Assembly: GCF_003600645.1 (NCBI RefSeq)
Contig: NZ_CP032482.1
Coordinates: forward strand, 372,001-436,000
Direction: 5' to 3'
Source: Yersinia rochesterensis
GTDB taxonomy: Bacteria; Pseudomonadota; Gammaproteobacteria; Enterobacterales; Enterobacteriaceae
Length of the DNA stretch: 64,000 nucleotides
The translations under genes were made by a program, and so were the position numbers. Every line of letters starts with the position of its first letter. Position 1 is the first letter of the stretch. Below, piece by piece: positions 34,643-42,604 of the stretch. Under the pieces are notes generated by a model. The model saw only the letters and a list, made by a program, of their open reading frames with translations, made no database searches and was not told where the DNA came from.

Positions 34643-35965
34643 GTGAATGGAAATAAGAACCCCTCTGGTCAACTCTCTTTGCCGGACTGGTATCCGGTTG
34701 CTTTTTCGCATCTGGATGCGGTGGAGTACGCCAGTGTGGCTCAATTGTGGCAAAGCGAACCGGTATTGCGTGAATTGGCAACAGCGTTGGATAAGCGTAA
34801 TCCGGGACTCATCACCTTGACACAATGTCCACATTGTCACAGTACGGATATCTGTCCTGGAACCCGCCCGGAGGAATATCGTTGCCGGGCGTGCCTGCGG
34901 TGCAGTTCTCCGTATACCCATACGCCGTTTTTCGATTTACACCATGTTAGGCATTCGCGACTTTATGCGGTATTGGTGACCCTCTGGGGGACCTGGCGGG
35001 AGGAAGATGCTGCCTGGTTGAGTGACTGTAAATCCAAACAGATATGGAAACAGTACTGCCAACGGCTCCAGCCGATTCTGGCGTTGCTTGGTCATCGCCC
35101 GGTGACCCCACAACCGCGTTACTTACGGGGATTTACCCCGGGGCAGCAAGGGATACATTGCCCTGCCTGCAACAGCACGCAATTGGCCTATAGTGAAACG
35201 ATGCCGGTCGGTAATCCTGAAGTGCACTGCCAGGTTTGCCAGGCTGATTTTGTAATGTATCCCGACATACCGAAGGGCGTTGATCCGTTTGCCGCTAACA
35301 CGCCACAGAGTGATATCCCAGTCCCCCAGTGGTTTAGCCGATTGTTCGCTCATGCGACCCAGGCGCAATATCAACATTTACGGGAGGTCTGGCAACGGGA
35401 GCCGGTGCTGAGAGAAGCCGTGGAGCGGCTGGATGCGCAAAATCCTGAACAGGGTGCGGTATATGCCTGCCCTTACTGCCAGAATAAGCACATTCGTCCC
35501 CGTAAAACAGTCTCGTCTATTGAAGGGTATTATTGCCCGGCCTGCGATAATCCCTTTACAGCCACCACCGGCACACTGTTTTCCCGGATGCGTCCAGAGC
35601 ATTTTTGGCGTTTGTATGCGGTCCTGGTGATGTTATGGACGCAGTGGCGACCGACACAAGTTTTTGCGCTGTGTGGGCTACGTTCTGTGAGTGCTTTTCT
35701 GATTTACCATAAAAGGCTTGGCCCGTTGCTGGAGGAATTTACGGATACTGCTGTTACCCCGACTCCGCGAAACCTGCTGGGTTTTACTCCGGGACAGCAA
35801 GGTGTGCATTGCGTCAATTGCCTGTCAACACACCTGATAACGGAAGGCATAACGGTCATGCCCCTGGATAACCCCAATATCTGTTGTCTGGATTGTGGGC
35901 ATAAATTCATGTTGCGGGTCTGGTGGCAACAGGCCGTGTGTGAGGAGCCTCCGACAACCGCATAA
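34643..35965 (+). CDS. Duplicated zinc-ribbon protein (DUF746 type)
   Basis: About 440 residues made of two similar halves of roughly 215 each. Each half has, in order, WFSRLF/WYPVAF plus LREVWQREPVLRE, a CPHCH or CPYCQ zinc ribbon closed by YRCRAC or YYCPAC, a helix LYAVLVTLWGTWR or LYAVLVMLWTQWR, then RNLLGFTPGQQGVHC and a second CxxC ribbon. This is the DUF746 family. The CPYCQ...YYCPACDNPFTATTGTLF part is strikingly like the zinc ribbon of IS1595-type transposases. The start is GTG 34643 with GGAAG upstream. A DNA- or RNA-binding role is likely from the ribbons; a T6SS role is only implied by position. Confidence 0.7.
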   Translation: MNGNKNPSGQLSLPDWYPVAFSHLDAVEYASVAQLWQSEPVLRELATALDKRNPGLITLTQCPHCHSTDICPGTRPEEYRCRACLRCSSPYTHTPFFDLHHVRHSRLYAVLVTLWGTWREEDAAWLSDCKSKQIWKQYCQRLQPILALLGHRPVTPQPRYLRGFTPGQQGIHCPACNSTQLAYSETMPVGNPEVHCQVCQADFVMYPDIPKGVDPFAANTPQSDIPVPQWFSRLFAHATQAQYQHLREVWQREPVLREAVERLDAQNPEQGAVYACPYCQNKHIRPRKTVSSIEGYYCPACDNPFTATTGTLFSRMRPEHFWRLYAVLVMLWTQWRPTQVFALCGLRSVSAFLIYHKRLGPLLEEFTDTAVTPTPRNLLGFTPGQQGVHCVNCLSTHLITEGITVMPLDNPNICCLDCGHKFMLRVWWQQAVCEEPPTTA

Positions 35966-36148
35966 TCACTATTGTTGTTTTATACCGAAGCGGCTCCAGC
36001 CAGCATGATGTGAACCCAGACCAGACGAAGCGATTGATAAAATAGCTTTATCATCAGCGAGCATGGTTTCTGAAACTGTATATGACTCATGGGGTGATCA
36101 CTAATTTGACCCATTGTGTGCAATTAATACGTTTAAAAAGGAATGAGT

Positions 36149-36586
36149 ATGCGAAATTCATTACGTTTATCTTTGTTTATCACCGCAGTGTTGCCCTTTG
36201 TGAGCTACGCCGAACTTTCTCAAGGTCAATCTATGGCATTTTCTGCTGGTGTTGTTAGCCTCGGCAGTTCCGCGCTGGTGAGCGGATTAATTCTCTCACC
36301 CGTTCTGTTGCCGACAGGATTGATCATGACCTCTGTTGAGCGAAATAAAAAATCCCCTACGGCAATGCTGACGGCGAAAACTGCGGATGACCAGCAAGTA
36401 AAGTTATTGGTACCAGAAAAAGTGGTTGATGAGGCTAAACTGGCGTCTGGTGATAAATTGGATCTGGAAAAAGCACCAGAAGGAACGGGTGTTTTATTGA
36501 AAAAAGAAGGAAAAGTAATTTCTCATATGCTGTATGAAAGCGATGCCGGTCTTTCCCAAAATCAGCCGTTAGTCCCCTCAAAATGA
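36149..36586 (+). CDS. Small exported protein of unknown function
   Basis: About 145 residues with a signal peptide (RNSLRLSLFITAVLPFVSYA). A second hydrophobic, Gly/Ser-rich stretch (GVVSLGSSALVSGLILSPVLLPTGLIM) may span the membrane or line an oligomer. The end is a small hydrophilic domain (QQVKLLVPEKVVDEAKLASGDKLDLEKAPEG) with an SH3-like or RNA-polymerase-like strand pattern. I do not recognise the family with certainty. ATG 36149 has the better spacing to AAGG than the ATG at 36143. Its stop overlaps the next gene (ATGA), so the two act together. Confidence 0.6.
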   Translation: MRNSLRLSLFITAVLPFVSYAELSQGQSMAFSAGVVSLGSSALVSGLILSPVLLPTGLIMTSVERNKKSPTAMLTAKTADDQQVKLLVPEKVVDEAKLASGDKLDLEKAPEGTGVLLKKEGKVISHMLYESDAGLSQNQPLVPSK

Positions 36587-37410
36587 GACGTTTAATCGTG
36601 AATACGTTGGGGATACTGGCTTTTAGTCTTAGTCTTAGTCTTATTTCTCCGGTGATGGCACAAAGCACCGATTGCGATTATAAAACTCCGGCAGCACAGA
36701 ACGTCGCCAGCACCATGGCCAGTGCCCAAATGTTGAAGGATACCCTCAACCAGCGGGACGATAAGGTCGTGGTTTTGGTGCGTCAGGGACAGGATATGGC
36801 GCGCCATAACTTACGTTATTCGCATGCTGCATGGGCGGTTCGACGGCCGAGTGGACATTGGCAGATATATCATAATCTTAATGAATGCGGCACTGCCCAT
36901 TCATCCTTATATGTTCAAGGACTGTATGAGTTCTTATCTGATGGCTTAGTCAGAAAAGAGATTGCGATACTCCGTCTGTCGTCTCCGCTACAAGAACGGC
37001 TGATAACAGTGTTGGCGGACCCTCAGCGCATCAATTTGCTTCATAGCCAACGTTACAATCTTGCGGCCTACCCATTTAGCGGGCCATATCAGAATTCTAA
37101 TGGTTGGCTACTGGAAGTGTTCGCGCTGGCGAATCAACCTAATGTTTGGTCACGTAATGATGCCCGCAGCTGGCTTAAACAGCAGGATTATCAACCGTCT
37201 GAATTAGATACCACTTTTATTGAAAGAACATCCGCTCGTTTATTTACCCGCCATATCTCTCTCGATGACCAACCTGTCTCACTGATTGATAACGGTAAAA
37301 TTCAAATTAACAGTGGTGACAGCGTTATCCGCTTTGTTGCCCGTTATAGTCAGCCGATTAAAAATTGTAGTCATAAAGATTGGGGAGAAACCGTGTGTGT
37401 GTTTCCTTAA
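36583..37410 (+). CDS. DUF2145 family exported protein
   Basis: A 275-residue protein with a signal peptide (LGILAFSLSLSLISPVMA). The core RQGQDMARHNLRYSHAAWAVR, then WQIYHNLNECGTAHSSLYVQGL, matches DUF2145, a periplasmic family whose HAA...H...C pattern recalls NlpC/P60-like cysteine enzymes. The signal peptide suggests periplasmic work. It is coupled to the small exported protein upstream. Activity is unknown; an amidase-like fold is my inference only. Confidence 0.7.
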   Translation: MRRLIVNTLGILAFSLSLSLISPVMAQSTDCDYKTPAAQNVASTMASAQMLKDTLNQRDDKVVVLVRQGQDMARHNLRYSHAAWAVRRPSGHWQIYHNLNECGTAHSSLYVQGLYEFLSDGLVRKEIAILRLSSPLQERLITVLADPQRINLLHSQRYNLAAYPFSGPYQNSNGWLLEVFALANQPNVWSRNDARSWLKQQDYQPSELDTTFIERTSARLFTRHISLDDQPVSLIDNGKIQINSGDSVIRFVARYSQPIKNCSHKDWGETVCVFP

Positions 37411-37539
37411 GTAGGCCCCTAAAATTGAGTCATTCCGTTTGCGGATAATAGCGAATGAAATGTGATTGGATGATAAATTAACCGCTGAGTAGGAACATCG
37501 TGGTGAGTTATTATAAAATTGATGTTAACAAGAGTAATT

Positions 37540-38136
37540 ATGTTGGTGAAAAGTAATTCATTATTTGATTCACCACTTTGGGAATCAATTAAAGCCCATA
37601 TTGGTGTTTTTTTTATGGTTTTTGGTCTGGGGGTTGTTTTTATACTATGTGCTTTTTTTATCGAATGGAGCCAGATAACAAAACATCCGGATGAAGCATG
37701 GCATGCCAGTGGAACGTTAATTATTTCTTTCCTTTTTCTTTTGAGTGGTATTGTATTAATTATCTTTTCATTCGTCAGTACAATTAGCAGTATTTCTTAT
37801 TATAGTGATAGAGCACTGATCAGTCAGTCAGGATTAAATATAGACGCGAGTATTGATAATATTGAACCGTTCGAAAAAGATGATTATTGTATTGATTTTA
37901 ACTTCATTTTTAAAGGTGTTCAATATCAAGTGTCAGATATTATTCCCATCGCTGTCCCATTAGATGAATTCAAAGCTATGATAACAATTCCAGTCCGTTT
38001 TCTGCCTGGTAAAGAGAAAAAGGCTTATATCCGTAAAAGAGCGCTAACTCATCGTTTACGACAGGCAAAATCAGTGATTAACGAGAACATTAATAATCAA
38101 TCAAGTTTGTTGATCGATGACGAGAAGAGATATTAA
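37540..38136 (+). CDS. Inner membrane protein of unknown function
   Basis: About 198 residues. Two membrane segments are clear (FFMVFGLGVVFILCAFFIEW and LIISFLFLLSGIVLIIFSFV), followed by a roughly 110-residue soluble domain rich in Asp and Glu with beta strands (YCIDFNFIFKGVQYQVSDII). AAGAG lies six bases before ATG 37540; an earlier in-frame ATG at 37522 is also possible. AT-rich like its neighbours. No family recognised. Confidence 0.55.
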   Translation: MLVKSNSLFDSPLWESIKAHIGVFFMVFGLGVVFILCAFFIEWSQITKHPDEAWHASGTLIISFLFLLSGIVLIIFSFVSTISSISYYSDRALISQSGLNIDASIDNIEPFEKDDYCIDFNFIFKGVQYQVSDIIPIAVPLDEFKAMITIPVRFLPGKEKKAYIRKRALTHRLRQAKSVINENINNQSSLLIDDEKRY

Positions 38137-38179
38137 TGTCTGATTCACTTGAATACGCCATTTAGATAGGATATTTGTC

Positions 38180-38728
38180 ATGCCAACCATCATTACTCAC
38201 GCTGCTATTCCCCTCTGTATTGGGTTGGGTCTGGGTAAGAAAACTATTCCTCCGGTGTTGCTGTTGACGGGCATCGTTTTCTCAATAATCCCAGATTTGG
38301 ATGTTCTTTCTTTTAAGTTGGGTATTGCTTATGCCAATGCGTTTGGCCATCGAGGATTTACCCATTCTTTACTGTTTGCTTTTTCATTACCTGCATTGGC
38401 ATTGTTATTCCGTTGCTACTTCAATGCCAGCTTTAGCCGCATCGGATGGTTTCTGACATTATCATTACTCTCTCACAGCGTACTGGACTCTTTGACTACG
38501 GGCGGAATGGGGGTTGGATGGCTTTGGCCCTGGTCTCAGGAACGATTTTTCGCCCCCGTACAAGTTATTAAAGTGGCACCCTTTCAGCTTGGGCAGTACT
38601 TCAAACCCAACGGAATTGCGGTGATTAAGTCTGAGCTTTGGTGGGTTTGGGGGCCAGGAGTCATATTTATGCTAAGTTTGATGATGGGACGCATGATAAA
38701 AGCAAAGAGTCTTGATGACGTTAAATAG
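38180..38728 (+). CDS. YdjM-type membrane-bound metal-dependent hydrolase
   Basis: A 182-residue inner membrane protein of the YdjM/LexA-binding-hydrolase family: PTIITHAAIPLCIGLGLG, IPDLDVLSF and HRGFTHSLLFAF supply the His and Asp set that would bind metal. LLSHSVLDSLTTGGMGVGWLWPW is the second conserved block. Four or five membrane helices are visible. An AGGA site precedes the ATG. Family members are widespread and poorly understood. It lies after the T6SS accessory genes and may not belong to them. Confidence 0.8.
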   Translation: MPTIITHAAIPLCIGLGLGKKTIPPVLLLTGIVFSIIPDLDVLSFKLGIAYANAFGHRGFTHSLLFAFSLPALALLFRCYFNASFSRIGWFLTLSLLSHSVLDSLTTGGMGVGWLWPWSQERFFAPVQVIKVAPFQLGQYFKPNGIAVIKSELWWVWGPGVIFMLSLMMGRMIKAKSLDDVK

Positions 38729-39378
38729 TCAATATATTGCAAAATACATTTTTTATAAATACCAAGTGTGACAGAAAAAAGATGAATGACTTTAATGAAT
38801 AGTGGAATGCTTACAACTGGTCTGATGATGGTGTTTATGTTTATTGCCAGAAAAGAACATGTTCTGGACATGTTTATAAAAAATAAAAAGATGATTTTTA
38901 TCAACCTAAACAAACTGAGCAATATTTTTTTGCTGTAAATCTAGTTATAGATTATTGTGTCATCTTCTCTCAGTCAAAAGAAGTAGGCATTCTTTTGACT
39001 GAGTCAATTTTCAAGAAAATTTCAGATAACTATAAAAACTTAGAGTGATTTAGCGGAAATCACAATAATCAATAAGGTACACGCCATGACGAATATTCAG
39101 GATTTTATTTCTGTATCGCCTAAAAAGTCTGATGCCTTTATCAGTAAAAAAAAGAAATATTGGATATAACTCTAGCTCGTTGATGAAGAAAATAGCCTCG
39201 TAGCAAACGTGGTCTGGCAAGCTGATAACGACACAACACGCAGTGGCGCCGTCACGACATATAAGGGGATAACTCATTTTTTATGTCTAAGTTTAACGAC
39301 TTCAGATATCTCTTTACAATATCCTCTGACAACATGAATGCATAGTGACAGATAAATCAATTTAGGACCCTAATATAT
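38729..39378. other. Degenerate AT-rich region with a long perfect hairpin
   Basis: No intact gene. From 38782 an open frame of 89 codons runs to 39048 but has stops at codons 7 and 35. A second short frame (39086 on, beginning MTNIQDFISVSPKK) also ends early, and a readable stretch in another frame follows (GAVTTYKGITHF). These look like decayed small genes. A 14-bp perfect inverted repeat is at 38969-39003. Confidence 0.4.
38969..39003. repeat. 14-bp perfect inverted repeat
   Basis: CTCAGTCAAAAGAA and its exact complement are separated by seven bases (GTAGGCA). It lacks a T-run, so it is not a typical terminator. It may be a protein site or the remnant end of a mobile element. Confidence 0.6.
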
Positions 39379-39714
39379 ATGCATGAAAAATGCAAAATTT
39401 GGTTGGTTGTCGCCGTAGTAACTGGTGTGATTGGATTTTATAGCGGTTTTTTTAGCTTAATGATTATCGGCAGTGGTGTGAGTGGTAGCGGTTGCGGTAG
39501 TCAGTGCTCTTCTTCCTCAGAAGTTGCAGCAGCTATAGGCTTGTTCTTCTTGGGGGGGGCGGTATTTTCAGCCGTTTACTCATTGCACCTCTCCTGGGCG
39601 AAGAGAGAGCAGGTGCCACGACTCTGGATCAATATTATGGTGACGACTGTGAACCTTCTGGTTGTGTTGATTGCCAGTTCGTCGTTCATCCTGCTCATAA
39701 ACATGTTTATGTGA
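39379..39714 (+). CDS. Small membrane protein, unknown
   Basis: A 111-residue protein with three hydrophobic segments (WLVVAVVTGVIGFYSGFFSLMI, VAAAIGLFFLGGAVFSAVYSL and VNLLVVLIASSSFILLINMF). A Gly/Ser/Cys-rich loop (GSGVSGSGCGSQCSSSS) lies between the first two. An AGGA lies rather far (about 12 bases) before the ATG. No family recognised. It sits among decayed genes, so it could be expressed or merely the best-preserved of several remnants. Confidence 0.45.
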   Translation: MHEKCKIWLVVAVVTGVIGFYSGFFSLMIIGSGVSGSGCGSQCSSSSEVAAAIGLFFLGGAVFSAVYSLHLSWAKREQVPRLWINIMVTTVNLLVVLIASSSFILLINMFM

Positions 39715-39958
39715 AGTCATTATTACCATGAGTAAAAATCACAACCATTCTGAAACCGCAGCAATGAAGCGGTTAGATTGTGCCTTAGTCAAAAAAGGAC
39801 AGTAAATTAGCTGCTTTCAGATCTGCTCTGCAGAGGCTATCTATGCGAACGGATAAATACCTTTGGTGTGAATTTCTCGATATTAAAAGTCAGTTGGAAT
39901 GTACAACAAAGTGATTGTCGCATTATGGATGGAATTACCTCCAACAAGGATAATGTTC

Positions 39959-40261
39959 ATGTTACGGAAAAATATAGTGGGATTGATTGGAATATTTTGT
40001 GGTGCCACCGCGTTTCTTAGCGCCCTGGTTCATTTTTGGGCAGGGCCATTCTCTGTATTGCCAATTGAAGTCACTATTGCCAATAAAGCTGCTGCGATTA
40101 AAACGGCAACCCTGGCTGCGTTACAGGGAAAAACGGTAGTCAATTCTCACGCTGAAAAAGAATATAGTAGGGGTGAGTTTGGAGATCGGAAATTATTGTA
40201 CTATAAGAGCTTCCCCGGCATGTCAACGCCGGTTTTATGGTTTCTGTCTGCTCGTCAGTAA
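39959..40261 (+). CDS. Small membrane-anchored protein, perhaps 3'-truncated
   Basis: About 100 residues. One N-terminal hydrophobic segment (IVGLIGIFCGATAFLSALVHFW) is followed by PFSVLPIEVTIANKAAAIKTATLAALQGK. The N-terminal half resembles small membrane proteins I associate with enteric T6SS loci, which are longer and end with further hydrophobic segments. Here the end (FPGMSTPVLWFLSARQ) looks frameshifted. AAGGA stands nine bases before ATG 39959. I am unsure it is functional. Confidence 0.4.
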   Translation: MLRKNIVGLIGIFCGATAFLSALVHFWAGPFSVLPIEVTIANKAAAIKTATLAALQGKTVVNSHAEKEYSRGEFGDRKLLYYKSFPGMSTPVLWFLSARQ

Positions 40262-40458
40262 AATAAAGGGGAGAGACTGCGGTACTATAAACGGCCATGA
40301 TGAATCGTTATCGATTCGGGCCCTGATGAAAGACGCGCGTGAGGTTCTTGTTCGTTAAGCGGATACGTATATCCTGTACAATAGCCAGATAGGCCTCACG
40401 GGGTATAACCCTTTTTCATCAACGAGTTGCAGGTCAGATGGTTATACTGCTTTGTGCT

Positions 40459-40722
40459 TTAGCTGGCTGAGTACAGCCTGAAATCATCACCGTAATGCAA
40501 CGATGCCCAGCACAGCCTCGCGTTTTTGGCGGCGATGGCTACAACAGCCCGCCAGTACCCCCTGCGCTCAACCAACGTACAAACCCAACGGCTGAATGAG
40601 TCAGTCCTTTTCTCTGCACCAATCAAAACCGAACGGGCCCCCTGAACCAGAAGCGTTCGCAGATATGAATCGCCCGCTTTCGTTATTCTGCCAAGCTTTG
40701 ATTTTCCGCCACTGCTGTACTG
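40459..40722 (-). pseudogene. C-terminal fragment of an IS110-family transposase
   Basis: On the minus strand from 40722 the frame reads QYSSGGKSKLGRITKAGDSYL, then RTLLVQGARSVL and a tail with AAKNARLCWASLHYGDDF, stopping at TAA 40459-40461. This is the C-terminal domain of IS110/IS1111 transposases (the AGDxYLRxLLVQGA block). The N-terminal two thirds, with the DEDD catalytic residues, are missing. The cut is exactly at the left end of the Tn3-type element at 40723, and the missing part does not resume on the other side of that element. Confidence 0.85.
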
Positions 40723-40760
40723 GGGGTCTGAAGCCCAACCGTACGAAAACGTACGCTAAG
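40723..40760 (+). repeat. Left terminal inverted repeat, Tn3 type (38 bp)
   Basis: Starts GGGGTCTGAAGCCC and ends ACGTACGCTAAG. It is an exact complement of 44377-44414. Similarity continues inward for about 12 more bases (TGTATTTTTTGAAC against TATATTTTTTAACC). Confidence 0.95.
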
Positions 40761-40802
40761 TGTATTTTTTGAACAGCTGTGTGGGCAGGCCTTCTTTGGA
40801 AC

Positions 40803-40837
40803 GTAAAAAGGATCTCATGTATGTAGATCCTTTTTAC
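40803..40837. terminator. Bidirectional hairpin terminator downstream of the WYL gene
   Basis: A 13-bp perfect stem (GTAAAAAGGATCT and its complement) with a 9-base loop CATGTATGT. Read on the minus strand it gives AGATCCTTTTTAC after the loop, so it can stop transcripts from the WYL regulator before the transposon end. Confidence 0.75.
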
Positions 40838-40913
40838 ATCACTGGACGCCGAGTCCCGACTACACTTCGATAGTGATTAACATCAAGGCTAATAGAAAAT
40901 ATACGTAAATGAA

Positions 40914-41801
40914 TCAGGGTATTGCGCCAAACTTCTTCAGCATATCTTCGTTTTTCAGCTCAAGAAGATAATTCTCACCTAAAAATTTTTTGTTGCCACT
41001 ATATCTAATTTTCCACTGATTCAATATTATCCAAACGAATGCGGCCCTTTCAGTCATGAGTATATTATTTTCATTATCTGCCATGCCATAATCACGCCTT
41101 ATCCACTCTTTTACATTGCAATCAAGACTACTATTTATTTCTATATCAACAGGAACAATTTTATTCCATAGATCATCATAATCTAAGCCATACTCTCTTC
41201 CAACCTTGATTCCGTTATCTTTTACACTAACTATTCTAGAAAAATTAAAATTTTTGTATTTTATATTACCACTTGCCTCTGGATGATTAGCCCTAAATAT
41301 CCAACTTATCCCATCAAATAATATAACTAACGGAACAATAAACCGTTCAGAAAGATCCCTTCCTGCGGCAGAATTGTACACACACGAAACCATTAGTCCT
41401 TGAGAAATAGCTCTAGTTATTGCGGAAACCTTTTTGTTACATATAGGGTTCGTATCGACAGTTATCTCTTCAAATTGAATAAATCCGCTTTTTTTTATAA
41501 TTCTATTTTTATCAAATCCATTAGCAAGCATAAATAGGGCATCTTCTGCTTTTATATCTGCAAGTGGAGTGAAATTTTCGATACACAAAAAGAATTTCTT
41601 CTCTGATGAATCGTAGCGAAGATTATCACCTCTTATTTTTTTATATTCAGCTATAATCCTGCTCGCAGTTATTTCAGAAACGCCAAATTCTTCTATTAGA
41701 TCAGATCTTGATAAAACGCCTGTATAGTAAATTTTAAAATCAATAAATGACAATCTAATTGCAAGCTCTTGGTTTCTTTCTAAAATAATTGGAAAATCCA
41801 T
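40914..41801 (-). CDS. HTH-WYL transcriptional regulator, BrxR/CapW-like
   Basis: About 295 residues. The N-terminal winged helix (residues 1-75: RLSFIDFKIYYTGVLSRSDLI, EEFGVSEITASRIIAEYKK) and the central WYL-type domain (AISQGLMVSCVYNSAAGRDLSERFIVPLVILFDGISWIFRA) follow the plan of BrxR and CapW, repressors encoded beside many anti-phage systems. A C-terminal WCX-like extension completes it. I start at ATG 41801, which has GGGGA six bases upstream; ATG 41825 overlaps the probable start of transcription, since TATAAT lies at 41831-41836 on this strand. It is divergent from the 56-residue gene and probably controls both directions through the inverted repeat at 41851-41880. Confidence 0.8.
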   Translation of the reverse strand: MDFPIILERNQELAIRLSFIDFKIYYTGVLSRSDLIEEFGVSEITASRIIAEYKKIRGDNLRYDSSEKKFFLCIENFTPLADIKAEDALFMLANGFDKNRIIKKSGFIQFEEITVDTNPICNKKVSAITRAISQGLMVSCVYNSAAGRDLSERFIVPLVILFDGISWIFRANHPEASGNIKYKNFNFSRIVSVKDNGIKVGREYGLDYDDLWNKIVPVDIEINSSLDCNVKEWIRRDYGMADNENNILMTERAAFVWIILNQWKIRYSGNKKFLGENYLLELKNEDMLKKFGAIP

Positions 41802-41850
41802 ACAAAATCCCCGTAATAAAACCATAACCTATTATAGCATGGGACGGCAC

Positions 41851-41880
41851 ATACGCATCATATTTATCAAAAATGCATAT
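41851..41880. promoter_or_regulatory. Imperfect inverted repeat between divergent cargo genes
   Basis: ATACGCAT at 41851-41858 faces ATGCATAT at 41873-41880 (seven of eight positions complementary). It lies between the TATAAT box of the WYL gene and the -35 box of the opposite promoter, the usual place for a BrxR/CapW-type operator. Binding is inferred. Confidence 0.4.
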
Positions 41881-41898
41881 CAAAATGATCTTCGATAG

Positions 41899-41927
41899 TT
41901 GACATGTAGAACCATACTCGATACAGT
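41899..41927 (+). promoter_or_regulatory. Sigma-70 promoter of the rightward cargo
   Basis: A perfect -35 TTGACA, a 17-base spacer and a -10 TACAGT. It lies 53 bases before the ATG of the 56-residue gene and is the strongest promoter match I noticed in the window. Confidence 0.75.
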
Positions 41928-41979
41928 GATAGTGCGTGAAAAGAATGGTCTTTTCAGCATTTATCTAAAAGAGGTTCAC

Positions 41980-42150
41980 ATGGCTACAAACCCTCCAAAA
42001 GACAACAGTCGGGTCGGTATGGTTCGTCAGCGCTCTCAGGCGTTCAATCCTACAACCGAAACTTGGGTTAAGCGTGACACTGAAACAGGGCGTTTCATGG
42101 ACGTAAAATCTGACGGGACTCCATTCAAAGGAGTTCGCAAGGAAAAATAA
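41980..42150 (+). CDS. Small basic protein of the DUF1883/NTase cassette
   Basis: A 56-residue, basic, Gly/Arg-rich protein: ATNPPKDNSRVGMVRQRSQ, an FNPTTETWVKRDTETGRFMDV core and a final FKGVRKEK. I recall similar tiny proteins as hypothetical ORFs in many genomes; their function is unknown. GAGG stands before ATG 41980; an in-frame start at 41899 lies inside the promoter and is rejected. The gene is closed by a strong 13-bp hairpin right at its stop, so it is largely monocistronic. Confidence 0.7.
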   Translation: MATNPPKDNSRVGMVRQRSQAFNPTTETWVKRDTETGRFMDVKSDGTPFKGVRKEK

Positions 42151-42183
42151 AGGGGTATTGGCAAGTACCAATACCCCTTTATC
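42149..42183 (+). terminator. Strong hairpin at the end of the 56-residue gene
   Basis: A perfect 13-bp stem (AAAGGGGTATTGG and complement) with loop CAAGTA, followed by TTTATC. It overlaps the stop codon TAA. Confidence 0.8.
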
Positions 42184-42189
42184 TATGTG

Positions 42190-42282
42190 TTGCACTTAAC
42201 TTTTGCCGGGAAAGTGCAATAGCCATCAGCAAAGAGACTGTTGGATAGACTCTCAGTTTTCAGAGGAAAGGTCAACAGTCTC
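42190..42282 (+). promoter_or_regulatory. Structured leader upstream of the DUF1883 gene
   Basis: Two further inverted repeats stand in a row: TTGCACTT/AAGTGCAA (42190-42219) and GAGACTGTTG/CAACAGTCTC (42234-42282). With the hairpin before them they make a chain of stems in the 150 bases between the two genes, suggesting attenuation or an RNA element. No known riboswitch pattern was recognised. Confidence 0.4.
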
Positions 42283-42301
42283 AACCAGTAGAGGTTACTG
42301 T

Positions 42302-42565
42302 ATGCGATTTACACATCACGATCTAAGAATGCTAAAAGCTGGACAGATGGTTTCAGTCTCGTTGTCTGGGAATGCAGCAAACGTGAAGCTTATGGATTCT
42401 TATAACTTTAATAACTATAAGAATGGTAAGCGCCACTCTTATTATGGTGGCCATATGACGTCATCACAAACACAACTTAAGGTTCCATCTACAGGACATT
42501 GGCACCTCGCCGTAGATTTGGGTGGGTATCAAGGAACCGTCAGGTCTAATGTACAAGTTTATTAG
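42302..42565 (+). CDS. DUF1883 domain protein
   Basis: An 87-residue protein that is all domain: MRFTHHDLRMLKAGQMVSVSL, NVKLMDSYNFNNYKNGKRHSY as NVKLMDSYNF and YKNGKRHSYYGG, then LKVPSTGHWHLAVDLGGYQG. This matches DUF1883, a small beta-rich domain that in other bacteria is found alone or fused to TIR domains. GAGG stands seven bases before ATG 42302; longer in-frame starts run through the leader hairpins and are rejected. It lies between the small basic protein and a nucleotidyltransferase. Function unknown; a sensor or nucleotide/ligand-binding role is conjecture. Confidence 0.85.
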   Translation: MRFTHHDLRMLKAGQMVSVSLSGNAANVKLMDSYNFNNYKNGKRHSYYGGHMTSSQTQLKVPSTGHWHLAVDLGGYQGTVRSNVQVY

Positions 42566-42571
42566 AATAGG

Positions 42572-42593
42572 AAGAGGCTCTTTGGAGCCTCTT
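42572..42593 (+). terminator. 9-bp hairpin between DUF1883 and nucleotidyltransferase genes
   Basis: AAGAGGCTC and GAGCCTCTT around TTTG. The tail is weak (TATCAT). The only Shine-Dalgarno-like GGAG before the next gene lies within the stem, so it may hide the ribosome site rather than only end transcription. Confidence 0.55.
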
Positions 42594-42604
42594 TATCATT
42601 GAAT

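Noticed and set aside
42190..42282. Known riboswitch in the DUF1883 leader
   Set aside because: Stems are present but no conserved riboswitch core was recognised; listed only as a structured leader.
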